Shown here: piece after piece, positions 51,915 through 60,565 of the stretch
Position numbering within the stretch: the first letter of the stretch is position 1
Layout of the letters: every line of letters starts with the position of its first letter
From: Aquimixticola soesokkakensis
Lineage (GTDB): Bacteria > Pseudomonadota > Alphaproteobacteria > Rhodobacterales > Rhodobacteraceae
Assembly: GCF_900172375.1 (NCBI RefSeq)
Contig: NZ_FWFS01000004.1
Coordinates: forward strand, 214,820-278,819
Reading direction: 5' to 3'
Length of the DNA: 64,000 nt
The notes under the pieces: model-generated
The model's input: the letters and a program-made list of their open reading frames with translations, nothing else
Told to the model about the DNA's origin: nothing
Databases searched by the model: none
Translations under genes and position numbers: made by a program

Positions 51915-52289
51915 ATCATCTAGGTCTGGAAAGAGAGGGGTCGGTGGCGGCTCCGCCTTGGATAATCGCCTTATGTGCCGTTCGGATATACCGAGCATCC
52001 TCGACATTTCATTGCGCTTTTTACCGATCATCTCAAGCTTCTTGACCTGCGTGCGCATCTGAAGCGGTTTTCCGTTTGGAACATACATCCGTTGTCCGCT
52101 GAGGAAATGGCAAAGTTCATGCGCCACGTCCTCACCAAAGAGACCGATCCATTCATGCCCCTCACGAATACGCTTGGGAAACAACACATCCTGCCCGCCA
52201 TAGTGCTGCATCAGTTTGAGCGTGACTCCAAGCCCAAACACGTCAGCGACATCCCACAGGGACGATGGCAGGTCATGGCCCTCAACCAT
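51912..52289 (-). CDS. Mor-family transcription activator
   Basis: The 125-residue protein belongs to the Mor/C family that turns on Mu middle or late genes. It has LPSSLWDVADVFGLGVTLKLMQHYGGQDVLFPKR, then a C-terminal helix-turn-helix (KKRNEMSRMLGISERHIRRLSKAE). The start at 52289 (MVEGHDLP) was preferred to a GTG at 52298. It overlaps gemA by eight bases. The dyads before the two late blocks are the obvious candidate targets. Confidence 0.85.
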   Translation of the reverse strand: MVEGHDLPSSLWDVADVFGLGVTLKLMQHYGGQDVLFPKRIREGHEWIGLFGEDVAHELCHFLSGQRMYVPNGKPLQMRTQVKKLEMIGKKRNEMSRMLGISERHIRRLSKAEPPPTPLFPDLDD

Positions 52290-52725
52290 TACGTCCACCC
52301 TGCTCGGTCGGGATGCCCGCGCGCGCGCACCACGCCTTGAGCGCCTCGATCACATCGCTCACCTGACGCGCCTCGGTCATCACATCGATGTCGATCGGCA
52401 CATGGCCCCATTTGCCCTCGAACCGGGACGCCACAAAGTCATTCAGCCCCTTCGAGCCGCCCACACGGGTCTCGCCCGCCTCATGCAGCAAGCGCCACAG
52501 GACATGGCAATACCGCACGTCCGCGCGCGGGGCCGCTTTGCGGCGGCCATTGCTTTTAACGCGAAACCCCAAGCGCTTCAGCTCATCGAGCACCAACAGC
52601 TTTTGCCCGTTGGTCATGAGCTTCAGCGAGGCTTTGCCCGTCACACGTGACAGCATTGTGCGGTAGTCATCTTCGGCCAAGCCAAGCTGCGACTTGGCGA
52701 TATTGATCATTGCATTGTGGTTCAT
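52282..52725 (-). CDS. gemA: GemA-like regulator (Mu gp16, DUF1018)
   Basis: The 147-residue protein shows the DUF1018/GemA pattern: MINIAKSQLGLAEDDYRTMLSRVTGKASLKLMTNGQKLLVLDELKRLGF, then ADVRYCHVLWRLLHEAG. GemA of Mu modulates host gene expression during lytic growth. It lies directly before the Mor gene, as in Mu. Confidence 0.88.
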   Translation of the reverse strand: MNHNAMINIAKSQLGLAEDDYRTMLSRVTGKASLKLMTNGQKLLVLDELKRLGFRVKSNGRRKAAPRADVRYCHVLWRLLHEAGETRVGGSKGLNDFVASRFEGKWGHVPIDIDVMTEARQVSDVIEALKAWCARAGIPTEQGGRNG

Positions 52726-52949
52726 TCGAACAAGCCTTCCTGGTCTCGGTGAAATTTCTGGATTTTCAGCGCAATGAGATGTGCCCGGCTCCCTCGCTTG
52801 CTTGCGTCAACGTGGTGAATTGCACCTGTGGACATCGTGATCTTGAGGAGACGGTAATGGCCATCCAAAGGCATTTCGCCCTCAATCCACTCCGTGATCA
52901 CCACGTAATCAGGGTTGATGCTGACACCGTTATCGAGGTTCACGAGCAT
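52722..52949 (-). CDS. Small early/middle phage protein
   Basis: The 75-residue product starts MLVNLDNGVSINPDYVVITEWIEGE, with GAGG eight bases upstream. It is beta-rich and ends HLIALKIQKFHRDQEGLFE. An ATG at 52985 (MTSVRG) is an alternative start overlapping the previous gene. It is of unknown function and overlaps gemA by four bases. Confidence 0.6.
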   Translation of the reverse strand: MLVNLDNGVSINPDYVVITEWIEGEMPLDGHYRLLKITMSTGAIHHVDASKRGSRAHLIALKIQKFHRDQEGLFE

Positions 52950-52953
52950 GCCA

Positions 52954-53286
52954 TTAGCCTCGAGCGCACCGCGCACAGAGGTCATGCGCCTCGACGCTGA
53001 CGGTGAACTTGCGCCCACAAAGGCGACAAGCACACATATCCTGAACATCTGAAATCGCACTTTTAGCGACATCAAAGGGGTGCGGGCGGTCACGTATCAC
53101 CATCGCGTGCGAGGATGCTAGAGCCTCAGATGAGACATCGTTGGCAGGAACGCTCGGCACATCCTTGACCATCAGCCACATGACCTTTTCGGCAGTATCC
53201 TTGTCAGGAAAGGTGCCGACGACTTGGGGCACGATGCGCGTGAGCTGGTAGTCGCCAGCACCTGTTCGTTTGATCCGGTATTCCAT
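52954..53286 (-). CDS. Small phage protein with C-terminal four-Cys knuckle
   Basis: The 110-residue protein (MEYRIKRTGAGDYQLTRIVPQ) has a beta-rich N-half. It ends with CACRLCGRKFTVSVEAHDLCARC, a CxxC-x(n)-CxxC pattern that could bind one zinc ion. Such zinc ribbons often mediate DNA or protein contacts. AAGGTGAT precedes the start. Not recognised as a named family. Confidence 0.6.
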   Translation of the reverse strand: MEYRIKRTGAGDYQLTRIVPQVVGTFPDKDTAEKVMWLMVKDVPSVPANDVSSEALASSHAMVIRDRPHPFDVAKSAISDVQDMCACRLCGRKFTVSVEAHDLCARCARG

Positions 53287-53336
53287 TTCGATCACCTTCT
53301 GGCTGCTCATCAGGCCAAGGCCACCACGCCCTGACG

Positions 53337-53354
53337 ACGCCCCTCACGGGGCGT
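53337..53354 (-). terminator. Hairpin after HU gene
   Basis: ACGCCCC (53337-53343) and GGGGCGT (53348-53354) pair around TCAC, just beyond the HU stop on the minus strand. No U run follows on that strand, so termination may be weak or it may act as an mRNA-stabilising hairpin. Confidence 0.4.
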
Positions 53355-53359
53355 TTCGC

Positions 53360-53629
53360 TTATGCTTTGCCTTTGGAGGCCTTGAAGCCGATGGAGCGGC
53401 TTGCTGCGATCTGGATCGCTTCGCCTGTGGCGGGGTTACGGCCCATACGCGCGGAGCGTTCGCGCATGTCGAACCGGCCAAAGCCTGCAATATTGACCTT
53501 GTCACCGGCCTCAGTCTTGGCTGCGATCTTGGCGAAAAGCGCATCGACCATCTCTTTGGTGCTCGGCTTTGCAAAGCCGAGTTCCGCTGCGAGATCATCG
53601 ATGAGTTGTGTTTTGGAGTAGGTTGCCAT
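53360..53629 (-). CDS. HU-family DNA-binding protein
   Basis: The 89-residue protein is a complete HU/IHF-type protein with the arm signature GFGRFDMRERSARMGRNPATGE. It starts MATYSKTQLIDDLAAELG after AAGGAG. Mu transposition needs HU to bend DNA at the ends, so a phage-encoded copy next to the transposition genes would fit that role. It lies after DUF3164. Confidence 0.93.
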   Translation of the reverse strand: MATYSKTQLIDDLAAELGFAKPSTKEMVDALFAKIAAKTEAGDKVNIAGFGRFDMRERSARMGRNPATGEAIQIAASRSIGFKASKGKA

Positions 53630-53657
53630 TGGAGGTCTCCTTTGATGGCTGGGGTTG

Positions 53658-54302
53658 TTAGGCTTGTGCAATGTTGATGGAGATCGTGGTCCATTCACCG
53701 TCGAAGGTGTCGCGGGTGCCAAAGCGAATGTACTCTTTGGCCCCGATCACGCGGATGGCCTCCTTCACCGCCTTCATGGCGCGCAGCCAGCGCTCGTCTT
53801 CAATGTCGAGCTTGAGCAACATGAAGATTTCGCCGCGGTTGATCTGGCCCTCCTTGTCAGTATTGAAGGCGCGCGTGACGATGGCGCGGATCTCGGGGCG
53901 GCTCCCCTCCGACCAGTCGTTGAGGCATTCATCGATGAGGGCCTTTGCCGAATGCAACTCAGGCCCGAAATCGATCAGGTCGTTGATGCGAACCTCGATC
54001 TTCTTGCAGCCATCGTAAGAGAAGTAGGTTTTGTTGCCTTTCTTTCCGCCGATCTTCACCTCGTATTCTTGCGCCAGCATGGCATCGAGGGCCGCGAGAT
54101 CGGCGTAGGCATGAACCTTGAAGCGCGCGATCTGCTCGCTCAGCGCTGACGCAAAACCCACGACCTTGCAGACCTGTTCGTGGATCAGCATGTCAGTGGC
54201 TTTCACCAGCTTCAAAGGCATCAGCGCGCCTTTTGCATCGCGCAAATGGGGGGTTCCATCGACGTCCACGACGCCATCTGTTTTAAAAGTTTGATCAGTC
54301 AT
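53658..54302 (-). CDS. DUF3164 family phage protein
   Basis: The 214-residue protein matches DUF3164, a conserved early protein of transposable phages: LRDAKGALMPLKLVKATDMLIHEQVCKVVGFASALSEQIARFKVHAYADLAALDAMLAQEYEVKIGG, followed by KAVKEAIRVIGAKEYIRF. Function is unknown. The ATG at 54302 overlaps the previous stop. The longer frame to 54488 lies inside the neighbouring gene. Confidence 0.88.
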   Translation of the reverse strand: MTDQTFKTDGVVDVDGTPHLRDAKGALMPLKLVKATDMLIHEQVCKVVGFASALSEQIARFKVHAYADLAALDAMLAQEYEVKIGGKKGNKTYFSYDGCKKIEVRINDLIDFGPELHSAKALIDECLNDWSEGSRPEIRAIVTRAFNTDKEGQINRGEIFMLLKLDIEDERWLRAMKAVKEAIRVIGAKEYIRFGTRDTFDGEWTTISINIAQA

Positions 54303-54672
54303 TCGTGTTCTCCAGAGTGATCGGGTTAAACGGGCAATGCTTGCAGGCAGACCAATGCTGCAGCTTGTCAGGATTTGAGGTGGACATTGGACGGGCGGCG
54401 TATTCCTGACAGGCCTCCGCCGAGATGCCCTGGCGCAGGTGCGGGCAAAGCACCTCGTTGCGATAAAGCTGGACGATTTTCGCGCCATGCTTGCGGGTCA
54501 CAAGATCGAGGCTTTGGGCGGGATATGTCCCGTTGAGCAGCATCGACACTGAGGGCCGTTTCATATTGATTTCGCGTGCGATCGCAGAGACGCTCTTGCC
54601 GCCCTCACGCTCTGCTTTGAGCAGCACCAACCATTCAGGGTCCGGCAGTGCGAGGTTCAATCTAGGGAGCAC
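54295..54672 (-). CDS. HTH protein with C-terminal Cys cluster
   Basis: The 125-residue reading begins at GTG 54672 with GGAGGA six bases upstream (read MLPRLNLALPDPEWL). It has a helix-turn-helix (KSVSAIAREINMKRPSVSMLLNGTYP) and then Cys residues in LCPHLRQG, EACQEY and SACKHCPF, which could form a metal site. It overlaps the winged-helix gene by 16 bases. A regulator of the early operon is likely; no named family was recognised. Confidence 0.7.
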   Translation of the reverse strand: MLPRLNLALPDPEWLVLLKAEREGGKSVSAIAREINMKRPSVSMLLNGTYPAQSLDLVTRKHGAKIVQLYRNEVLCPHLRQGISAEACQEYAARPMSTSNPDKLQHWSACKHCPFNPITLENTND

Positions 54673-55250
54673 GGCACGTCCTCCCCGGTGTTGAAATCGT
54701 GCATGACGTTTTTCGCTGCCCGATAGACCGGGGCGTTGGGGCCAGTATTTTTTACCAGCACATAGCGCTTGTATCCTATGCTCCCGCGCGGCCCGCCCTT
54801 CTGACGACGCGCCAGTTCGGCCACATATCCTGCCTTGCGTAGCTGAAGCAGATAACGGGTGACGTTCTGTCCCGGCTCCTTGTCCTCCTCGCGTTGTGCG
54901 TCCCCTGCGACCTCGCCGATGGTGAAGTAGTGGCGAATGCGCATGGACGTCCAAGCACGGCCGCGAAACGTGTCCTTGCGACGGTGCACGATCTTGGTCG
55001 GCCCTTTTGGCCCTGAGGTGATGATCGTGCCCGCTTTGGCAGCTGTGAGGCCCGCATCGGTGAGCTGGAAACAATCCCCTGCCATTTTGGCCATATATCC
55101 GCGATCGCAGAGGCGCATAAGGCCGTCGCTCAGCTGGCGACCCTTCATGGTCGGCCCTTGCGTGGCAATCTCGTCTCGGGTGCGGCAGACCCCGTCTGCG
55201 AGCAACTGGAGAAGCGCCGTTGGCACGGCACCCGGCTTGCGCGTGTCCAT
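54657..55250 (-). CDS. Winged-helix-like early phage protein
   Basis: The 197-residue protein appears to hold two winged-helix-like halves: LLQLLADGVCRTRDEIATQGPTMKGRQLSDGLMRLCDRGYM, and GQNVTRYLLQLRKAGYVAELARRQKG. The second ends YKRYVLVKNTGPNAPVYR. This type follows MuB in several transposable phages, where its role is not known. Its ATG overlaps the MuB stop by one base. Confidence 0.65.
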   Translation of the reverse strand: MDTRKPGAVPTALLQLLADGVCRTRDEIATQGPTMKGRQLSDGLMRLCDRGYMAKMAGDCFQLTDAGLTAAKAGTIITSGPKGPTKIVHRRKDTFRGRAWTSMRIRHYFTIGEVAGDAQREEDKEPGQNVTRYLLQLRKAGYVAELARRQKGGPRGSIGYKRYVLVKNTGPNAPVYRAAKNVMHDFNTGEDVPCSLD

Positions 55251-56023
55251 CAGTGCGCCTCCGGAACGTAGATGTCTTTTCCGGTCTTGCGGTCTGACAT
55301 CAGGATTTGCTTGCTCATATCCGCAAGCGTCACGCCCTCATCGCCGTAGTCATAGCGCCGCCCGAAGGTCTCGATATGGGTGATCGCATCAAGGATTTCA
55401 CGGTTGAAACCCATTGAAGCCTTGGCGACGAAATGGATGAGATCATCGGCAACCGGCACTTCGCAGCGCCCCCGGATCAGATCAGCGGTGTCGTCCAAGG
55501 ATGCGGGGAGAAATTCCACCTTGTTCGGTGCGCGGCTTTCAATCTGGGGAAAGCGGCGCAGGTTGTCCCGAAGCTGCCCCATGCCTACAAGGATGGTTGG
55601 CATGAACTGGATGTCGGTGATGCCGCGAATGCCTTCCATGATCTCGGCGCGTCCCGACACCTGGTCACATTCGTCAATGACCAGGCCAAAGGTCTTGCCT
55701 TCAATCATGGCGCGTTGTGAGCGCTCGCGCAGCTCAGCCGTGACACGCTCGAACCGAGCGCGCCGCCCGCGAAACTGGTTGTGATTGACTGACAGCTCCG
55801 TCAGCAAATCCTGCATCATCCAGTTGTAGTCCCAGCCCCGCTGAGCGCGCAGATAGACGCTGCCGGTCTGCGTCACCCAGCGGTTGACGGTCGTGGTTTT
55901 GCCCAAGCCGGGTTTGCCATCCAGGACAACCATGCAGGCCTCTTGCGCGCCACGTTCATCCAATCGCTTCAAAGCCCCTGAAAAGCGGGCGAAGTTGCTG
56001 GTCTCGACAAAGACATTTCTCAT
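55250..56023 (-). CDS. MuB-like AAA+ transposition target protein
   Basis: The 257-residue ATPase has Walker A GKPGLGKTT (residues 36-44) and Walker B FGLVIDECDQ. A sensor-like ILVGMGQLRDNL and a C-terminal helical region complete it. MuB binds target DNA, stimulates MuA and gives target immunity. It follows MuA directly. Confidence 0.92.
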   Translation of the reverse strand: MRNVFVETSNFARFSGALKRLDERGAQEACMVVLDGKPGLGKTTTVNRWVTQTGSVYLRAQRGWDYNWMMQDLLTELSVNHNQFRGRRARFERVTAELRERSQRAMIEGKTFGLVIDECDQVSGRAEIMEGIRGITDIQFMPTILVGMGQLRDNLRRFPQIESRAPNKVEFLPASLDDTADLIRGRCEVPVADDLIHFVAKASMGFNREILDAITHIETFGRRYDYGDEGVTLADMSKQILMSDRKTGKDIYVPEAH

Positions 56024-56055
56024 GTTATGCTCTCCTCAGTCCTACGTTTTTTGAA

Positions 56056-58335
56056 TTAGGCGACGGCACGGAGGAGGGTTCGAAGCGCCTCCGTGTCGAT
56101 ACCTGACAATCTGAACAGCTCTCGTGCGGTGGAGCGGCTCAGGCAGTCCCGAAGCAAATCAGCCTGCTTTCGGGAAATCTCTTGTGGGTTTTCAAGCGCC
56201 CAAGCCGCCAACTCCTCATCAGAATTGAACGTGCGCCGTGCGCGCGCAGCGGGTTTTGGGGCAGTGTTATCGACCGCAAGCTGGACGCGCTCACTCGGGA
56301 TCGCCTCAGGGTCGCGGGCTTCAAAGACCGGCATTTCAAACGCCGATTCCTGTTCGACCAGATAAGGCGCGCGCCGCTCATCCTCGACCGCTTCAATCTT
56401 GTTCTCGAGGCGCTGTTTGCGCGTGTTCGTGCGGGTCTCCAGAGCCTTCTCTTCAAAGGAGAGCGGGAAATAGCGCTCGGCGTTCCCCATGAACTCGGCA
56501 ACACAGATCAAGCGGCCCGGCTGGCCTGTCGCCACATCGAACTCGCGCACCCAGACCTTGTCCGCTTGGTGGTAATCATAGCCCACCATGACGCGGGTCT
56601 CGTGATACGGCTCAAGGTCAGCATGAAAGTACGTATTGGTGTTCCATTTGACCTCGGCGCGCAGACAGGTGCGGATTTCGTAGGGGCGAAACAGGTCATC
56701 GACCTCGCCTGCCTCTACCGACACAGGCTCAAAGCCACTTGCAGCATGGGCCTGCCAAGCCTCATTGGGGCTCATGGTGCGCCAGCGACCTGTGACGGGA
56801 TCTTCGAACCTCGGCAGACTTCCGTGTGGCCGGTTGTTGTATTCCTCGACGCGATCCTCGCAGAGCTTCACAAACTCCTGCCATGTTGGCAGGTGCCGCG
56901 AGCGTCCAAATTCCTTGATCTCGTGACGGGTGATCTTGTGGATTTTATCACCGGCCTCTTTGTCCATGTCCTTGCCCATGTATGTTGGCAGACGCTTGGC
57001 CAGCGTGTCCCAGACGGTGGCATTGGGCCGCTCGATCAGGCCCTTGGCTTGAGAACCGTAGGGCCTGGCGTGTGTCTTGGTGATGCCAAGCCGCCCCATC
57101 AGACCGCTGACATCCGCGTCCATCGCTTTATTTTTGTAACCCGGCCCCCGGTCCACATAGAAAATCGCCGGAATACCGCAGCCCACGCAGGCGTTGCGCA
57201 AAGCCTCGGCCACAGAGCGCTGGTTCTCCGAGCGCCCGAGTGAAATGCCGACAATCTTGCGCGTGGCCACATCCATGATGGTTGTGATTTCGGGCCGGAT
57301 TGGGCGGTGGGTCACAGGGTCCGCGATCTCCGCATCAAAGGTTTTACCATCGGCAGTGTAGGCCGTGGTGGGCCACATATCGTCTGTTGTGCGGGTCACA
57401 TAAGGAAGGCGCGCGCGCAGGGTCAGCAGGCCCTCACGCCCGACGTTCTTCTCGATGTTGTTAAGGCGCTTTCTCAAGATGTGCTGGACCTGCGACAGCG
57501 TAATCCGCATGTCAGGCGCAGGGTTGGTTTTGAGATATTCTCCAAGTGCGTCCGTCATCGTCGGCTTGCTGCCAATCGCATAGAACTTGAGAAAACCCGC
57601 GAAGCCCGGATGGATTTTATCCTTGGTCTTGGGCGGCACTGGCGCAAGAGCGACCACGCCCGCCGTGTCTCTGGCCTTGAACCACTCATACAAAGCGCTG
57701 CGTTTGATACTTGCGCTCGCCTTGCGATCATTCGCTAACTTGAGACGCGCAGGGTCGATGTCGAAACCATGCGGAGCCGTCAGTAAGAGAGGGTCAGCTA
57801 GGCTAAGGACCTCCTGCGCTGTCAGGACACCGCCTTGATCGCGGCGCGCTTCGATTTCCTGACGGGCCATGCAGGCATCTTGCGCGGTCAGAAACCGCGC
57901 CAGCGCCCATGAGCGCTTTTCATTGTTTGCAATGGCGTAGCCTTCGATCGATGTCAGGATTTCTGCTCGTGCCTCCATGACGGCACGAGCGCGCGGCGAA
58001 AGCGTAGATGCTTTGAGCGCATCAAGCCTGCGTTGGTCCAGATCGATTTCGACGGACTGGCGTTGCGCAATTGCGGCTTTTGTGGCGTTGCCTTCCAGAG
58101 CTGTGCGTATACCAGCTGGCAGGAGCGAAAAGTGATATTCGAGACCGCCGCCGCGCCCAGACCGCTTGCGGCAGAGATGCTTGCCAAGCCCGACCCAACC
58201 ACAGTTGCGCGCGTAAATCTGCACGCCGCGCTCGGTCTTCGGAAAGCCTGCAATCCAGCGTGTCTTCGCAAGTTCGGCAATCTCGCGGGCACTCAGAAAT
58301 TCTTGCCCCGAAGAGGCAAAATACATGTCGTTCAT
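56056..58335 (-). CDS. MuA-like DDE transposase
   Basis: The 759-residue protein has a Mu-type N-terminal winged helix (FLSAREIAELAKTRWIAGFPKTERGVQIYARN). Helical DNA-binding regions and an RNase-H-like core follow, with catalytic D329 (TADGKTFDAEI), D395 (FYVDRGPGYKNK) and E435 (AKGLIERPNAT). The beta-barrel and C-terminal MuB-interacting tail come last. It cuts and joins the TGTAG ends and drives replicative transposition. The ATG overlaps the upstream stop by four bases. Confidence 0.96.
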   Translation of the reverse strand: MNDMYFASSGQEFLSAREIAELAKTRWIAGFPKTERGVQIYARNCGWVGLGKHLCRKRSGRGGGLEYHFSLLPAGIRTALEGNATKAAIAQRQSVEIDLDQRRLDALKASTLSPRARAVMEARAEILTSIEGYAIANNEKRSWALARFLTAQDACMARQEIEARRDQGGVLTAQEVLSLADPLLLTAPHGFDIDPARLKLANDRKASASIKRSALYEWFKARDTAGVVALAPVPPKTKDKIHPGFAGFLKFYAIGSKPTMTDALGEYLKTNPAPDMRITLSQVQHILRKRLNNIEKNVGREGLLTLRARLPYVTRTTDDMWPTTAYTADGKTFDAEIADPVTHRPIRPEITTIMDVATRKIVGISLGRSENQRSVAEALRNACVGCGIPAIFYVDRGPGYKNKAMDADVSGLMGRLGITKTHARPYGSQAKGLIERPNATVWDTLAKRLPTYMGKDMDKEAGDKIHKITRHEIKEFGRSRHLPTWQEFVKLCEDRVEEYNNRPHGSLPRFEDPVTGRWRTMSPNEAWQAHAASGFEPVSVEAGEVDDLFRPYEIRTCLRAEVKWNTNTYFHADLEPYHETRVMVGYDYHQADKVWVREFDVATGQPGRLICVAEFMGNAERYFPLSFEEKALETRTNTRKQRLENKIEAVEDERRAPYLVEQESAFEMPVFEARDPEAIPSERVQLAVDNTAPKPAARARRTFNSDEELAAWALENPQEISRKQADLLRDCLSRSTARELFRLSGIDTEALRTLLRAVA

Positions 58336-58796
58336 CGCTGCGCCTTTCGCTTCGTAGCCAAAACTTGCTTACGGGCCATCATTTCTTCGATGTGATCTTC
58401 CAGAAGCCGCTCTTCGATAAGATCGGCATATTTGGCCTCGATAACCGTCAGGCCGAATTCACCAGGGACAAATCCAAGCAGCTCGGATGCGCCGGTCACT
58501 TTCGCCAGTCCGATGAAGGCATCGAGCGGAACACGGTGATCCTCGGACCCTTCCGAGCTCCATTTGTTGAGCATGCTCTCTGAAACCTGACGGCCCAGCC
58601 AATCGCTCAGATCACGGGCAACCATGGCGCGCGTCAAACCTTCATCACGCGCATCACGCAGCGCCTGCCCAATGATGCGCGCGATCTTGCTGTCCAAGCG
58701 CCCGCGACCGATGACATCCGCGCTGTAACCGACAGCCACCTTCGGGGGCTGCCAGTTGAACAGGTCTTGTGTCAGGGGGTCACGGTGGCGGGCCAT
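58332..58796 (-). CDS. Early phage DNA-binding-like protein upstream of transposase
   Basis: The 154-residue protein has a helix-turn-helix-like segment (TRAMVARDLSDWLGRQVSESMLNKWSSEGSEDHRVPLDAFIGLAKVTG), then a charged C-terminal helix (YADLIEERLLEDHIEEMMARKQV). It is conserved in position between the ParB-like gene and transposase in related phages. It may assist transposase or regulate the operon. Start and stop overlap both neighbours. Confidence 0.7.
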   Translation of the reverse strand: MARHRDPLTQDLFNWQPPKVAVGYSADVIGRGRLDSKIARIIGQALRDARDEGLTRAMVARDLSDWLGRQVSESMLNKWSSEGSEDHRVPLDAFIGLAKVTGASELLGFVPGEFGLTVIEAKYADLIEERLLEDHIEEMMARKQVLATKRKAQR

Positions 58797-59629
58797 CAGA
58801 GGCGACCCGCCCGTTTGAGCGCTGCAATCACCCGCGCCTCGTGTTCAATCATGAGGCGGGCAAAAACATCATCGGGCATGGCTTTCAGCCCCTTGGACAC
58901 CATGCTGAACTGACGCTCGACCGAGGTCATCACGATCCCCTCTTCCATGGCCTGCAGCGCACCGGCCACGTTGCCCACGTCCGTTTCTGGATCAAGGATC
59001 ATGTCCAGAACCTTTTCCTGCTTTGCAGGTTTCAACTCGCTGAGCGCCTTCAGCTCGGTTTGTTTGCGCGCCAAGCCAGTGCCGATCAGACGCCCGCGAG
59101 AGGCGGCGCTGAGGTCGGACCAGATTTTGACTGCCAACTTTATGGACCGCGAAGAAAGTCCAATTTTCTCTGCTGTCGCCCGTGCAAACCCAAAGATTTC
59201 AGGAGCATCCTCGGAAAGGGGCAAAGTTTGCCCCTTTGGTGATGCTTTGCCATGCGCGGCCTGCGGATACATCCGCTCCCACACCTGCTTGAGCTCAAAC
59301 AGGTGGTGGCAGCGGTCCAGCGCGATCAGCTCGCCCCGCCCGAGGTTTTCCATTACCTCTTCGAGGCGCGCAGCATCGTCACTATCCGCTGCTGACACGA
59401 TGGCCGGGATAGTGGCCTGCCCATTGATCCCGAAGGCCCGCAGGCGATGCAGGCCCGCGATCAGCACATAGCGCTCCCCGATGGCGCGCACCCGGATCGG
59501 GTGGAACAGCCCCTGCGCGGCAATTACAGCCGCCAGCGCTTGCGCGTTGTCAGCATCAAAGTCACGCGCGCGGTCACGGGGCACGTCAATCAGGTCGATC
59601 GAAAGATCAAGAAGGTGTTCAGGTGTCAT
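58796..59629 (-). CDS. ParB/Srx-domain phage protein
   Basis: The 277-residue protein opens with a ParB N-terminal domain (IDLIDVPRDRARDFDADNAQALAAVIAAQGLFHPIRVRAIGERYVLIAGLHRLRAFG). The GLHRLRA matches the family's G-x-x-R-x-x-A box. A helix-turn-helix-like middle follows (FGFARATAEKIGLSSRSIKLAVKIW). It is a CTP-switch-type fold used here by a phage, perhaps for end synapsis or regulation. No ParA partner is present. Confidence 0.85.
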   Translation of the reverse strand: MTPEHLLDLSIDLIDVPRDRARDFDADNAQALAAVIAAQGLFHPIRVRAIGERYVLIAGLHRLRAFGINGQATIPAIVSAADSDDAARLEEVMENLGRGELIALDRCHHLFELKQVWERMYPQAAHGKASPKGQTLPLSEDAPEIFGFARATAEKIGLSSRSIKLAVKIWSDLSAASRGRLIGTGLARKQTELKALSELKPAKQEKVLDMILDPETDVGNVAGALQAMEEGIVMTSVERQFSMVSKGLKAMPDDVFARLMIEHEARVIAALKRAGRL

Positions 59630-59693
59630 GGTATGCTCGTTGTTTTTTGATTATTTTTCGCCACCGCACGGATGCGAGGGCGGATCACATTGA

Positions 59694-59849
59694 TCAGATC
59701 GCGCCAATCAGCAGGAACAGGTGCAGCCACCAGATGAGGGCCAGCAGCCGACAACTGTCATAGAGGCTGAAAGGGCTAAGCCGTGGATCGACCGCGACCG
59801 CCACAAACACGGCGATCTCGACAACCCACATCGCGAAAAAGGCGATCAT
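59694..59849 (-). CDS. Small two-helix membrane protein of the early operon
   Basis: The 51-residue product (MIAFFAMWVVEIAVFVAVAV...LLALIWWLHLFLLIGAI) consists almost entirely of two membrane helices. It overlaps its upstream partner by four bases. Small early membrane proteins in phages often act in exclusion, but nothing here shows it. Confidence 0.55.
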   Translation of the reverse strand: MIAFFAMWVVEIAVFVAVAVDPRLSPFSLYDSCRLLALIWWLHLFLLIGAI

Positions 59850-59977
59850 TGCGCGCCCCCGATCGATAACATTGCGATCAGGATGACAAAGCAGGCACAA
59901 GCCCCGACCAAGCGCCCCGCAAAGCTGTCTTCAAAGGCATCGTGGGACCGAATGATGCGGCGCACCAAATCATGCAC
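59846..59977 (-). CDS. Small membrane protein of the early operon
   Basis: The reading from GTG 59977 gives 43 residues with a basic N-terminus (HDLVRRIIRSHDAFEDSF) and one membrane helix (LVGACACFVILIAMLSIG). A TTG or GTG a few codons later is also possible. It is coupled to the next small membrane protein (ATGA). Start is uncertain. Confidence 0.45.
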   Translation of the reverse strand: MHDLVRRIIRSHDAFEDSFAGRLVGACACFVILIAMLSIGGAQ

Positions 59978-59978
59978 C

Positions 59979-60275
59979 TCACACCGCCCGCACGGGCATC
60001 TGGCGCAACGTGACCGGCTTGGCGATTTGGCGCACCGCATTGGCGAGCACCTCATCACTCAGGATGTCCTCACGCCCGCGCTGCTCGTCTGCCTCAATGC
60101 GCAAAAAGGATTGAATGCTGCGCATCGAGCCAAGCAAGCGGTCCTTGGTGTCAGGATCGGGCGCAATCCCGCCTGACAGGTGCGCGATCACTTCGCCAAG
60201 ATCACCGGCAGCAGCGCGAAAAGCCTCAGCGGTGATGTCAAAGGCGGGCACTGTTTTGGACGAAATCGCACTCAT
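59979..60275 (-). CDS. Early phage protein after Ner
   Basis: The 98-residue protein (MSAISSKTVPAFDITAEAFRAAAGDLGEVIAHL) looks all-helical, and its C-terminus RQIAKPVTLRQMPVRAV is basic. The ATG overlaps the Ner-like stop (ATGA). Unknown function. Confidence 0.65.
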   Translation of the reverse strand: MSAISSKTVPAFDITAEAFRAAAGDLGEVIAHLSGGIAPDPDTKDRLLGSMRSIQSFLRIEADEQRGREDILSDEVLANAVRQIAKPVTLRQMPVRAV

Positions 60276-60565
60276 GCCGCACACCCGTTGTCAGCAGCGC
60301 GCTGCGCTTTTGCTCTTTCAATCAGGGCCTCGTTCTCCTTAGATAGAAGGCGAGACTTCCGAATGGGATAACGATCAGGAAACAGCTCAGCGGGTTTCAC
60401 ATCGAGAAACTCGGCCAAAGCTTTTTCCGCTCCGCGGCTGCCGCGCGTCCAAACATTGCGCATGACGCTGGGGTTGATGCCGTTGAGATCCGCAAGGCCC
60501 GTAAGGGTCATGCCACGTTCTTCGAGGGCGCATTTGATCTTGGGCTTGGTCCAAATCATTCCCAT
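60272..60565 (-). CDS. Ner-like early regulator (Nlp family HTH)
   Basis: The 97-residue protein begins MGMIWTKPKIKCALEERGMTLTGLADLNGINPSVMRNVW, the Ner/Nlp helix-turn-helix pattern. AGGAG lies seven bases upstream. It has a longer charged tail than Mu Ner. Ner represses early and repressor promoters during lytic growth. It is the first gene of the lytic transcript, divergent from the CI-like repressor. Confidence 0.85.
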   Translation of the reverse strand: MGMIWTKPKIKCALEERGMTLTGLADLNGINPSVMRNVWTRGSRGAEKALAEFLDVKPAELFPDRYPIRKSRLLSKENEALIERAKAQRAADNGCAA

